Shown here piece by piece: positions 7,961 to 15,514 of a stretch of 37,500 nucleotides of DNA. Location: the NCBI GenBank assembly GCA_905221605.1, contig CAJNDS010001668.1, positions 552,276 through 589,775 on the forward strand, written 5' to 3'. Below the pieces are notes generated by a model, which was given only the letters and a program-made list of their open reading frames with translations, was not told where the DNA came from and did not search any database. A program made the translations under genes and the position numbers. The DNA comes from Symbiodinium natans (Eukaryota; Sar; Dinophyceae; Suessiales; Symbiodiniaceae). Position 1 is the stretch's first letter, and every line of letters starts with the position of its first letter.

Positions 7961-8187
7961 GCGCCTCGGGGACGAAATGGATCTCAACAGCGTGATCACA
8001 TGCCACACCTCTCCTTTGTGGTTCTTTACTGTAACTTTAGATCCTTAGCCTTTTTGGGTTCATTGGGTTTCTTAAGAAGGCAGCTAAAAATGTAATTTAT
8101 AGCTACCCTCCTAAGTGCAGCCCAGTCTCCTACCCAAGTTCCTAATACATCATGGAGGAAGCCCTCAACCCTAACGAAACCTCGACC

Positions 8188-8284
8188 TTGGGATGTTCCC
8201 CTTTTGCTAACCGTCCTTAATAGGGGGTTATTATCGGGAGGGGATACTAGAATCCTCTATTAAGGAAGGGGGGGAACATCCCAA
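8188..8284. mobile_element. Element E: hairpin element with perfect 14-bp TIRs in an SDR intron
   Basis: TTGGGATGTTCCCC at 8188-8201 is mirrored exactly by GGGGAACATCCCAA at 8271-8284. The interior continues to pair (CCTTAATAG / CTATTAAGG), so most of the 97 bp could fold into one hairpin. It encodes nothing and sits within the long intron between SDR exons at 7960 and 8543. Confidence 0.85.
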
Positions 8285-8356
8285 CCTTAAACCCTAAACC
8301 CTAAACCCTGAACCCTAAACCCTAAACCCTCCGCCCTTGAGGGCTTAGTCCACAAG

Positions 8357-8379
8357 GTGCATCCTTGCATCAACTGCGT
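8357..8379 (+). pseudogene. Degenerate copy of the start of the HPG exon
   Basis: AAG|GTGCATCCTTGCATCAACTGC resembles the true exon start 186 bp downstream, AAG|GTGCACCCTGGCATCATCAACTCC. One codon is missing and glycine is replaced by cysteine, so the copy reads VHPCINC against VHPGIINS. It is probably a decayed duplication made when the intervening telomeric array (8455-8536) entered. A mutually exclusive exon is less likely. Confidence 0.55.
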
Positions 8380-8542
8380 TCGGATGTATGGGCCGTTCAT
8401 TTGCACAGGATATGTAACGAGTATGTAAGGGTTCCTTGGGTCCATATTAAAAAACCCTAAACCCTAAACCCTAAACCCTAAACCCTAAACCCTAAACCCT
8501 AAACCCTAAACCCTAAACCCTAAACCCTAAACCCTTTGAAAG

Positions 8543-8625
8543 GTGCACCCTGGCATCATCAACTCCGGCTTGGGTAAGGACAATCCAGGGCTGACTGCCG
8601 CTTTCTACGCCGGCAAGAGACTCAG
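8543..8625 (+). CDS. SDR gene, exon VHPGIINSGLGKDNPGLTAA
   Basis: Carries VHPGIINSGL, the substrate-loop strand that follows the YxxxK helix in classical SDRs, then FYAGKRLR. It ends CTCAG|GTGGCG. Phase 2 joins to 8921 as KRLR|SLAHTHKSQEEG. A second donor-like site exists at GG|GTAAGG (8573-8574), but using it would cut the exon short. Confidence 0.85.
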
Positions 8626-8660
8626 GTGGCGTATAGGTAGAAGCTTTCGCGCTTTTTTGA

Positions 8661-8730
8661 ACCCTAAGCCCTAAGCCCTAAGCCCTAAGCCCTAAGCCCT
8701 AAGCCCTAAGCCCTAAGCCCTAAGCCCTAA
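8661..8730. repeat. CCCTAAG variant heptamer array
   Basis: About nine successive CCCTAAG units follow SDR exon material and pass directly into CCCTAAA units. The uniformity suggests local amplification of a single mutated unit. Confidence 0.9.
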
Positions 8731-8920
8731 ACCCTAAACCCTAAACCCTAAACCGCACCCTGAACCCTCAAGCACACCCGGAGCCCTAAGCCCTGTCAGC
8801 CCTGAACCCAAAGCCTTCGAACTCCCGAAGGTGGACCTCGTTCCGCCGTAAACCTTAAACCTAAAACTCTAAACCCTAAACCCTAGACCCTAAACTTTTC
8901 ACCCTAAACCCTAAACCCAG

Positions 8921-8993
8921 GAGCCTGGCACATACGCACAAGAGCCAAGAAGAGGGTGCCTCCACGACCATGTACTGTGCCTTGAGCCCCTCG
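8921..8993 (+). CDS. SDR gene, exon SQEEGASTTMYCALSPS
   Basis: Reads SLAHTHKSQEEGASTTMYCA then LSPS. EEGA-x-TxxYCALSP is a conserved C-terminal block of the retinol-dehydrogenase/WWOX-like SDRs. The upstream boundary is CCCAG|G. A GT donor in TCG|GTGCAG joins in phase 0 to GGGACC at 9131. Confidence 0.85.
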
Positions 8994-9130
8994 GTGCAGC
9001 CTTTAGGGTTTAGGGTTTAGGGTTTAGGGCTTAGGGTTTAGGGTTTAGGGTTTAGGGCTTAGGGCTTAGGGCTTATAGGGTTTAGGGCTTTGGGTTTCCG
9101 GTTTTAGGGTTTGGGGTTCTGGTTTTCAAG

Positions 9131-9152
9131 GGGACCAACATGCCACAGGGAG
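9131..9152 (+). CDS. SDR gene, 22-nt micro-exon
   Basis: After TTTCAAG|G it reads GTNMPQG and ends GGAG|GTACCC. It is needed to carry frame from LSPS into PEVPKKAVTDGAWWYYN. The sequences around its donor and the next acceptor are near-identical (GAGGTACC / GAGGTCCC). Confidence 0.7.
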
Positions 9153-9189
9153 GTACCCTGACTTACCTGTGGGCACCTGGACTGCCGAG

Positions 9190-9261
9190 GTCCCGAGGTT
9201 CCGAAGAAGGCCGTCACGGACGGGGCTTGGTGGTACTACAACTGCCGGCCGCAGAAACTGG
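9190..9261 (+). CDS. SDR gene, exon PEVPKKAVTDGAWWYYNCRP
   Basis: Follows a 37-nt intron (9153-9189) in correct phase. Reads PEVPKKAVTDGAWWYYNCRP then QKL and ends near G|GCTTTAGGG, where a GC donor leads into a G-rich array. WWYYNCRPQK fits the family's closing YFxxCxPxK-type segment. The phase at its end (1) does not match the last exon (needs 2 or 0), so that junction is unresolved. A small AG-bounded island at 9428-9448 with donor GTGAGC might lie between. Confidence 0.8.
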
Positions 9262-9429
9262 GCTTTAGGGTTTAGGGTTCAGGGTTCAGGGTTCAGGGTT
9301 CAGGGTTCAGGGTTCAGGGTTCAGGGTTTAGGGTTTAGGGTTTAGGGTTCAGGGTAGGTACAACACCCATGTTTCGCAAGGTCCCAAGTCCCTAAACGAT
9401 CAATTGAGTGTTGTTTATTTATTGCAGAC

Positions 9430-9560
9430 ACCCAGATGAATATCGGTGGTGAGCACATATATGCATATATGTATGTATATATACACATATGTAGATACAT
9501 ACACATAGTTACGTAAAGACATATACACATACACGTGTACATGCACGCATGCATATACCC
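9430..9560. repeat. AT/GT-rich microsatellite in SDR intron
   Basis: Irregular TATATG/TACACA-type dinucleotide repeats fill most of this stretch, unlike the surrounding heptamers. It begins right after a consensus donor-like GTGAGC. Simple-repeat slippage is enough to explain it. Confidence 0.75.
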
Positions 9561-9667
9561 ATCCTGGCTAGACAAAAGGACGCCTAAACCACCGAATCCT
9601 AGGCCCTGAGCCCCACACCCTAAACCCTAAACCCTAAATCTCGTAGCCCTAAACCCTAAACCCTAAA

Positions 9668-9792
9668 CCCTGTAACCCTGTAGCCCCTGTAGCCCTGTAA
9701 CCCTGTAACCCTGTAACCCTGTAACCCTGTAACCCTGTAACCCTGTAACCCTGTAACCCTGTAACCCTGTAACCCTGTAACCCTGTAACCCT
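9668..9792. repeat. CCCTGTAA octamer array
   Basis: About fourteen units of CCCTGTAA, an 8-bp variant of CCCTAAA with an added base, directly precede the last SDR exon. It is the only octamer array in the window. Confidence 0.92.
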
Positions 9793-9800
9793 AAGCCCAG

Positions 9801-9891
9801 GACATGCATCGGCTTTGCCGCGACAGCCAGCCTCGAGTTCCAGGAGAAGCTCGACGCCAAGTGCTGGGAGCTGGCGAAGGCATATGCCTGA
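9801..9891 (+). CDS. SDR gene, terminal exon
   Basis: After CCCAG|G the exon reads TCIGFAATASLEFQEKLDAK then CWELAKAYA and a TGA at 9889-9891. An amphipathic C-terminal helix of this kind closes SDR proteins. It directly follows the CCCTGTAA array. No polyadenylation signal of the AATAAA type is obvious nearby, which would fit a dinoflagellate. Confidence 0.8.
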
Positions 9892-11292
9892 TGCAGGAGC
9901 CCAAATGATACAAACCTAGGGGTACTTGGAAATATTTTTTTAAATTTTGGGTACTATAATTCCTAAAAAAACAGCACGACCACAACTTTTGATAGGGTTC
10001 CAAGTTCAGTATAGCAAATGTGTGTAGCGTTTATAGGGTTACAGGGTTATGCAAGAGATATGATAGGGTTTTGCGAGGGTATTACAGGGTCATCATAGGG
10101 CTGTTGTAGGGTTCGTACAGGGCTTAAGAGGCTTCAGGATTTCGGGTTTAGGTTGCTTGGGATCCTGTATTCTGCCTGGAGAGCCGCCGCTTTTAACCGT
10201 TCGGTAGGCCCTCTGGGCTTTAAACGGAAGTTTAGGAGGTCTTGCGTGGAGCGCGGCACCTTGCCCAGAGTGCCCCTTTAACACCTAAGCGCTCAAGCCC
10301 TGAACCCTAAACCCTAAACCCTAGACCCTAAACCCTAAACCCTAAACCCTAAACCCTAAACCCTAAACCCTAAACCCCTACACCCTAAACCCCTACACCC
10401 TAAACACCGATCTTTACACAGTCTCGCCCCCAAAAGTAGGGGTGAGGCCTCTACAGCCATCGATCGGCACAGCCCGAGATGTTACCGTGGGGACTGCACG
10501 AAGCTCGACTTTGGTCTGTAGGGTTTTTATGGAGTTCTGATAGGGTTATGATGGGGTTATGCCAGGGTGATGATGGGGTTTAGGGTTTAGGGTTTACGGT
10601 TTAGGGATGACAGGGTTATTCTAGGGTGTCTATAGGGTTATTGGTAGATTTTCTTACATCTCCCCCTTGGGCCCTCTGCTCCTCTTCATACCCATGTCTT
10701 TGGTTTAGGGTTGACGATTCTTGGGTTTCGGGTTAATAGTATTCCCTCACAGTTCCTATATAATGATATTTTTGTATCACCCCAAAAACCCGTTTTAACA
10801 ATAATTGAGGCCCCTGTATTAAGCCTTTTGGAGTTCGTGTAGTCCAGACGGTACGAATTGTTTCAAAAACGCCGACCATGCACCGCACAGTCACCAGAGG
10901 TGGAAAAGAATGCTTTCGGACGTGCTTTTCCAAACCCTAAACCCTAAACCCTAAACCCTCAACCCTGGGGGTCTTTGGGGTCGATTTGGTTTGAGCATTC
11001 GGGCTTAGGGTTTAGGGTTTGGGGTTTAGGGCTCAAGAACTCTAGTCCCGAAACCCTGAACCCTAAATCCTAAACCCTGAACCCGAAACCCTAAGCCTTG
11101 TTTGGAAGCCAAGGCGCGCCTAAACCATAAGCCCTCAAACCCTTGAGGCTCCGAGCGCTAGACCTCCAAGATCTCAAGCTTTAGGCTGACGCCCTCGACC
11201 CTAAACCCTAAATCCTCAACCCTAAACCCTGAACCCTAAATCCCTGAACCTGCACGCTGCACCCTACAAGCCCTAGCGCCTAAATCCCCAAG
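9892..11292. other. Region between SDR stop and EF2 exon
   Basis: Contains two stretches of degenerate TAGGGTTA-like repeats (10020-10130, 10515-10650), a CCCTAAA array (10300-10400) and AT-rich unique DNA. Possible exons are near 10421-10519 (RGEASTAIDRHSPRCYRGDC) and 10830-10930 (plus-strand NCFKNADHAPHSHQRWKRM). Neither matches a family I know. If the EF-hand exons form one gene, these fall in its introns. Confidence 0.35.
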
Positions 11293-11341
11293 GAGAAGAT
11301 CTCATTTACGGACTTTACTGCGGCCCGGAACTCAGAGCAGG
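11293..11341 (+). CDS. CDPK-like protein, EF2 second half
   Basis: After CCCAAG|G the island reads EKISFTDFTAARNSEQ. KISFTDF-xAA is the second half of an EF-hand loop plus outgoing helix, as in the DGKIxYxEFxAA of CDPK EF2. The first half (loop residues 1-5) was not found. The exon end shares CAG|GGCT with the next exon's boundary (CAG|GGCT at 12107), so the exact splice point can slide. Confidence 0.65.
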
Positions 11342-11885
11342 GCTCATTGGGTCTTGGTTTTTCCTGGATTTTTCCCCAAACCCTAAACCCTAAACCCTAA
11401 ACCCTAAACCCTAAACCCTAAACCCTAAACCCTAAACCCTAAACCCTAGTCCCTAAACCCTACACCCTGGTCTTTATGTTCGGGTTTCGGATCCGGGGCC
11501 GAAGGTCCAGAACGCTTGGACGCTTAATTACTTGAAGGGTTTGGAGGGGCGTAAGGGCCCTACGCCGAACATTGGATATTAAACCTCGAAACCCATACCT
11601 TCAGCCTATGAGCCCAAAACCCAAACACCCAAAAAGCCCTAAGCCCTAAAACTTTAAGCCGCCAAAAGCCTCAAACCCTGAAACCCTAAAGCCCCAAAAC
11701 ACCTAAACCCTAAACCCTAAACCCTAAACCCTAAACCCTAAACCCTAAACCCAAAACCCAAAACCCTAAACTCTAAACCCTAAACCCTAAACCCTAAACC
11801 CTAAACCCTAAACCCAAATCCGAGGCTCTACTGGCTTCCTGAATCCTGAACCTTGAGCTCTAAACCCTAAGCCCTAAACCCTAGA

Positions 11886-11908
11886 CTCTGAACTCTATAT
11901 AAACCCCC
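11886..11908. repeat. Direct repeat, copy 1 (partner at 12734-12756)
   Basis: The sequence CTCTGAACTCTATATAAACC, followed by a C run, occurs here and again about 850 bp downstream, each time followed by CCCTAAG/CCCTAAA units. Short duplications of non-repeat sequence between arrays imply copying of whole array-plus-flank segments. Confidence 0.8.
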
Positions 11909-12090
11909 CAACCCCTTAGCCCTAAGCCCTAAGCCCTAAGCCCTAAACCCTAAACCCTAAACCCTAAACCCTAAACCCTAAACCCTAAACCCTAAACCCT
12001 AAACCCCAAACCCCTAAACCCTAAACCCTAAACCCTAAACCCTAAACCCTAAACCCTAAACCCTAAACCCTAAACCCTAAACCCTGCGAG

Positions 12091-12108
12091 GCTCTCCTGG
12101 CTCGCCAG
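12091..12108 (+). CDS. Possible extension of the EF3 exon
   Basis: The frame stays open upstream of 12109 to an alternative acceptor CTGCGAG|G, adding ALLARQ. Either acceptor keeps frame. The shorter one duplicates CAG|GGCT from the EF2 exon end and is preferred. Confidence 0.4.
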
Positions 12109-12166
12109 GGCTTCGGCAAAGCCGAGCTCATGGCGGCCTTCAGGCGCTTCGACGTGCGCAAGGAAG
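12109..12166 (+). CDS. CDPK-like protein, EF3 first half
   Basis: Reads GFGKAELMAAFRRFDVRKE: incoming helix (AELMAAFRRFD) and loop residues 1-5. The intron starts with a GC donor (GAAG|GCCGGG) and removing 12167-13488 gives DVRKE-GKISLAALSEVL, a well-formed loop with G6 and I8. Position 12 is alanine rather than glutamate and position 5 is glutamate, so calcium binding at this site may be weakened. Confidence 0.78.
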
Positions 12167-12171
12167 GCCGG

Positions 12172-12545
12172 GGTTTAGGGTTTAGGGTTTAGGGTTTAGG
12201 GTTTAGGGGTTTAGGGTTTAGGGTTTAGGGTTTGGGGTTTAGGGTTTAGGGTTTAGGGTTTAGGGTTTAGGGGTTTAGGGGTTTAGGGTTTAGGGTTTAG
12301 GGTTTAGGGTTTAGGGTTTAGGGGTTTAGGGTTTAGGGTTTAGGGTTTAGGGTTTAGGGTTTAGGGTTTAGGGTTTAGGGTTTAGGGTTTAGGGTTTAGG
12401 GTTTAGGGTTTAGGGTTTAGGGTTTAGGGTTTAGGGTTTAGGGTTTAGGGTTTAGGGTTCAGGATTTTAGGGTTTAGGGTTTAGGGTTTAGGGTTTAGGG
12501 TTTAGGGTTTAGGGTTTAGGGTTCAGGATTTTAGGGTTTGGGGTT
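12172..12545. repeat. Longest G-rich telomeric-type array
   Basis: About fifty tandem TTTAGGG units with occasional TTTAGGGG and TTCAGGA variants run directly from the EF3 donor. The inside contains the phrase TTCAGGATTTTAGGG twice, a higher-order repetition. It is intronic if the EF3 half-exons are joined. Note the orientation: the C-rich array before 12091 and this G-rich array after it face each other across a single exon. Confidence 0.95.
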
Positions 12546-12733
12546 AGGGTTCGGGTTTCCCTAAACCCTTCCAGAATCACAGCCGAAGCCCAAGCCCCTA
12601 AAGTATGCCTTGTAGAACAACCTTGGACTCGAACCCTAAACCCTAAACCCTAAACCCTAAACCCTAAACCCTAAACCCTAAAGCCTAAAGCCTAAAGCCT
12701 AAACCCTAAGCCCTAAACCCTAAACCCTAAACC

Positions 12734-12756
12734 CTCTGAACTCTATATAAACCCCC
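12734..12756. repeat. Direct repeat, copy 2 (partner at 11886-11908)
   Basis: Second copy of the CTCTGAACTCTATATAAACC unit, again leading into CCCTAAG and CCCTAAA units. It lies in the interval between the two EF3 half-exons. Confidence 0.8.
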
Positions 12757-13074
12757 AACCCCTAAGCCCTAAACCCTAAACCCTAAACCCTAAACCCTAA
12801 ACCCTAAAGCCTAAACCCTAAACCCAAAGCCCATTAAAACGTGTGGACCAGAAGCTTCTGTTTTTTTTGGGTGGTTCAGGCGTCGCATTTGCAGAGGCAT
12901 CTTAAGACAACCTTGACCCTCTGCCACGCTCAACCCACTGAAGACAGTTTAGGGTTTAGGGTTTAGGGTTTAGGGTTTAGGGTTTAGGGTTTAGGGTTTA
13001 GGGTTTAGGGCTTACAAGTAGATGGGCAGTTCCCCGAGTGCCCTTCCATGGACCAAAGAGCTAGCCTCTGGAAA

Positions 13075-13179
13075 TATGGGTAGTTCTCTCAATTAGGGTC
13101 GCTTTTCGGGTGTCCTTCTTAAAAGGGTGACGCCTTGCAATGGCCCAGAAAGGGACCCTAATGTAGAGAACTAGCCATA
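13075..13179. mobile_element. Element F: 26-bp imperfect TIR element
   Basis: TATGGGTAGTTCTCTCAATT (and on through AGGGTC) at 13075-13100 is mirrored, with about four mismatches, by the segment 13154-13179 (GACCCTAATGTAGAGAACTA...). The 105-bp unit has a non-coding interior. It lies between the two EF3 half-exons. Confidence 0.78.
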
Positions 13180-13488
13180 TAGGGTTTTGATACCTTGCGC
13201 TCCCAGAAGGGACCAACCTTTCGAGAGATTGGGGTTTAGGGTTTAGGGTTTAGGGTTTAGGGTTTAGGGTTTAGGGTTTAGGGTTTTAGGGTTTAGAAAA
13301 CCAAAAATCGTCGACTCCACAAGCAAGAGAATGACAAGCCCCAAACCTTGCCGGGAGCGTGGGCTGCTTTGAGGCAGCAATGAGGATCCAGCCCGCTTGA
13401 CCCTAAACCCGAAACCCTAAACCGTAAACCCTAAACCCTAAACCCAACGCTCTTCACAAAAACATTCAAAACCTAGACCCTTTTCAAG

Positions 13489-13555
13489 GCAAGATCTCCC
13501 TGGCTGCCCTTTCTGAAGTTCTGAAGAACGCGGGGCACGACACCCAGGAAAGGGC
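13489..13555 (+). CDS. CDPK-like protein, EF3 second half and linker
   Basis: After TTTTCAAG|G it reads GKISLAALSEVLKNAGHDTQ then ERA. It supplies loop residues 6-12, the outgoing helix and the EF3-EF4 linker. A GT donor within GGGC|GTTGCG joins in phase 2 to 16392, giving QERAPASKLEAFKEADVGK. The joined sequence has the spacing of a CDPK C-lobe. Confidence 0.78.
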
Positions 13556-13782
13556 GTTGCGGGGTTTCGGGTTTGGGGTTCAGGGTCTGAGGGCTCCTAA
13601 ATCTAAGCGCAGTGTTTCTGGCATAGACCGCAATTCGATCACCATCCCACCCCCCGGCCCGCCCCGTGTCCCCCAACGCCTTTGTTCAGGGCAAACATCA
13701 CATCATAGATACTTCGACGTGCTTAGAGGCCCCAAGTATGTCCCTATGAGGGTACTCTTTCAACAACCCTAAGCCCTAATCC

Positions 13783-13863
<81 letters not shown>

Positions 13864-14268
13864 ACCCTAAACGCTAAACGCTAAACCCTAACCCTTAGGC
13901 TCAAAATAGCCCGAAAACCTTTTATGGCAAGGCCTTATGGCCCAGAAACCCCGAAATAGCAGTCCTTGGAGCCTTAGGGTTTAGGGTTTAGGGTTTAGGG
14001 CATCACAAGAGCAACATAAGACGCCCCACGCAGGCCCACATGTTTTGCATCACATCGCCACTTGGTCGCCAGGGCAGAAAGCCCTAGGCCCTGAAGCCTC
14101 AACCCGAACTTTTGACCGGGAGGAACCCTACGTACCAATCAAGGAATTACCCAGAGAAATGTCACACGTCACACCTTGAGCTCGAAGCCCGAATTAAGTC
14201 TTTCTTCCGCATGCGCTGAGCCGATTGCTTTCCGCTTTCAAGTTTAGTGACAGTACCTGTAGCAGCAG
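13556..14268. other. Interval before the RCC1-like gene
   Basis: Holds a CCCTCAA array (13778-13867), G-rich heptamers (13974-14000) and unique DNA. Overlapping open frames at 13557-13772 are low complexity and not convincing. 14160-14268, before the first RCC1-like exon, may be 5' untranslated or an intron. No splice-leader-like 22-mer was recognised. Confidence 0.35.
13778..13867. repeat. CCCTCAA variant array, second block
   Basis: About twelve perfect CCCTCAA units, with the same variant as the array at 3369-3428, and closed by CCCTAAACGCTAAACG. Confidence 0.92.
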
Positions 14269-14487
14269 AAGTTGGGAGTCTCGATGCTTTGGGGACAGCG
14301 CTACACAAGCCTGCCAACTGGTATGCTCCGAGGCTCGCTATCTCAGAGCCACCTACTCCGAGCACAGCGCGTGCAACGGGGGCTCGTGCAATGCCTGGCC
14401 ATGCTGCTGCAGACGCTGCCGAGGGATATGGGGCCCGGCCAACTTGTCTCTGCTGGCGGCTTCCATACATGTGCAATCTACGGCCAG
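14269..14487 (+). CDS. RCC1-like repeat protein, first recognised exon
   Basis: After AGCAGCAG the frame reads KLGVSMLWGQRYTSL and ends LPRDMGPGQLVSAGGFHTCA then IYGQ. The end matches the unit seen six more times downstream (VPxDLGPVxxVSAGxxHTCA). The upstream part lacks a repeat, and the other plus frames are also open here, so the start is uncertain. A GA donor (CAG|GACTAGG) with acceptor CCCAGAG|G joins in frame to ELICFG. Confidence 0.7.
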
Positions 14488-14598
14488 GACTAGGTTGGTT
14501 TTTTTGTTTTTTAATATATATTTTTCCTTATTTGGGTTTATAAGGGACCCTATGTATTAGAATATTTTTCAGAGGGTTTATCCTCGGCCAACCCAGAG
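14488..14598 (+). other. RCC1-like gene, intron 1 (GA-AG)
   Basis: 111 nt, AT-rich interior with TTTATAAGGGACCC, no telomeric heptamers. The flanks show GGCCAGGA / GGCCAACC similarity. The GA-AG|G assignment keeps frame; other frame-keeping choices are AC-AG or GA-CA, shifted by a few bases. A TAG three codons into the read-through (14491) shows that the segment must be removed. Confidence 0.6.
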
Positions 14599-14956
14599 GA
14601 GCTTATCTGTTTCGGAGCGAACTGGTCTGGGCAAGAAATCGGACTGGATTATTCTGGCCAGTGCGACGTGCCCCCAAAGTTGGGGTCCGTGCGTGCCTTC
14701 TCTGCGGGCCATGAGCATTCCTGCGCGGTGACAGTGGACGGGCGGCTCTTCTGTTTCGGCATGAACTTTGCGGAGCAGTGCGAGGTGCCTGAAGATTTGA
14801 GTCCGGTTGAGACCGTATCTGCTGGCAGATACCACACCTGTGCGGTCACGGAGGGAGCAGAGCTGGTCTGCTTCGGCTTGGACGAGGATGGCCAATGCGA
14901 TGTGCCGGCAGATCTTGGACCAGTTCTGGCTGTTTCTGCAGGAGGCGCGCATACCT
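14599..14956 (+). CDS. RCC1-like repeat protein, exon 2 (about three repeats)
   Basis: Carries successive units: ELICFGANWSGQEIGLDYSG, then QCDVPPKLGSVRAFSAGHEH, LFCFGMNFAEQCEVPEDLSP, and LVCFGLDEDGQCDVPADLGP. Each unit follows CFG-x(2-6)-GQCxVPxDLGPVxxVSAGxxHTCAV. These are the imperfect 35-40-residue blades of an RCC1/alpha-tubulin-suppressor-like beta-propeller, which act in protein interaction. Such Cys-rich units are common in dinoflagellate gene sets. The exon ends HT-C with ACCT|GTGCC. Confidence 0.85.
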
Positions 14957-15071
14957 GTGCCTTGGTAGCCCAGTGGTACCCTTTACCCTTTTTTTGGCTA
15001 TAGGTTCCCTTATAAAGCAACCACCCCAAAAAAGGGTGCCCTGATTATAATATGGTTCCTGGGCTACTAAG
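14957..15071 (+). mobile_element. RCC1-like gene intron 2, a family A introner-like element
   Basis: Intron begins GTGCCTTG. GTAGCCCAG (14965-14973) and CTGGGCTAC (15059-15067) are exact TIRs, and the intron ends TAAG before GTGTCATC. Removing it gives HTC-VIKQDQQLMCFG, which has exactly the 12-residue spacing of other repeats (C to CFG). The intron and next exon start GTGCC/GTGTC, a likely decayed target duplication. The interior (GGTTCCCTTATAAAG..., purine run, GGGTGCCC) resembles family A. Confidence 0.85.
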
Positions 15072-15514
15072 GTGTCATCAAGCAGGACCAGCAGCTCATG
15101 TGCTTCGGTCTGAATGACGACGGCCAGTGCGACGTGCCAGCGGATCTTGGAGCAGTGCAGTCCGTATCTGCAGGGTATTCTCATACCTGTGCCGTGAGGG
15201 CAGATGGTCAGCTCGTGTGTTTCGGGGGGAATGATGATGGGCAGAGCGAGGTGCCGGAAGACCTGGGACCAGTTGTGGCCGTTTCTGCCGGCGGTGAGCA
15301 CACATGTGCCATCAAAGCCAACAGAGAGCTGGTCTGCTTCGGATGTGGTCAAGACAATGAAGGCCAGTGCGATGTGCCCGAGGACTTAGGCCCCGTCCTG
15401 GCGGTGTCCGTGGGCGTGGCGCACACGTGCGCCACGACAACCAGCTTTCAGCTCGTCTGCTTCGGACTGAATGATGATGGCCAATGCGACCTGCCTCCGG
15501 ACCCAGCGACCTAA
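15072..15514 (+). CDS. RCC1-like repeat protein, terminal exon (about four repeats, stop)
   Basis: Contains LMCFGLNDDGQCDVPADLGA, LVCFGGNDDGQSEVPEDLGP, LVCFGCGQDNEGQCDVPEDL and LVCFGLNDDGQCDLPPDPAT, then TAA at 15512-15514. Seven visible repeats match one RCC1-type propeller. Overlapping minus-strand frames are shadows of the GC-rich coding strand. The repeats at DNA level are 70-85% alike by eye, pointing to recent internal duplication or gene conversion. Confidence 0.88.

Noticed and set aside
9668-9792. CRISPR-like or protein repeat at the octamer array
   Set aside because: Contiguous CCCTGTAA units without spacers; the QGYRVTGL peptide is translated repeat.
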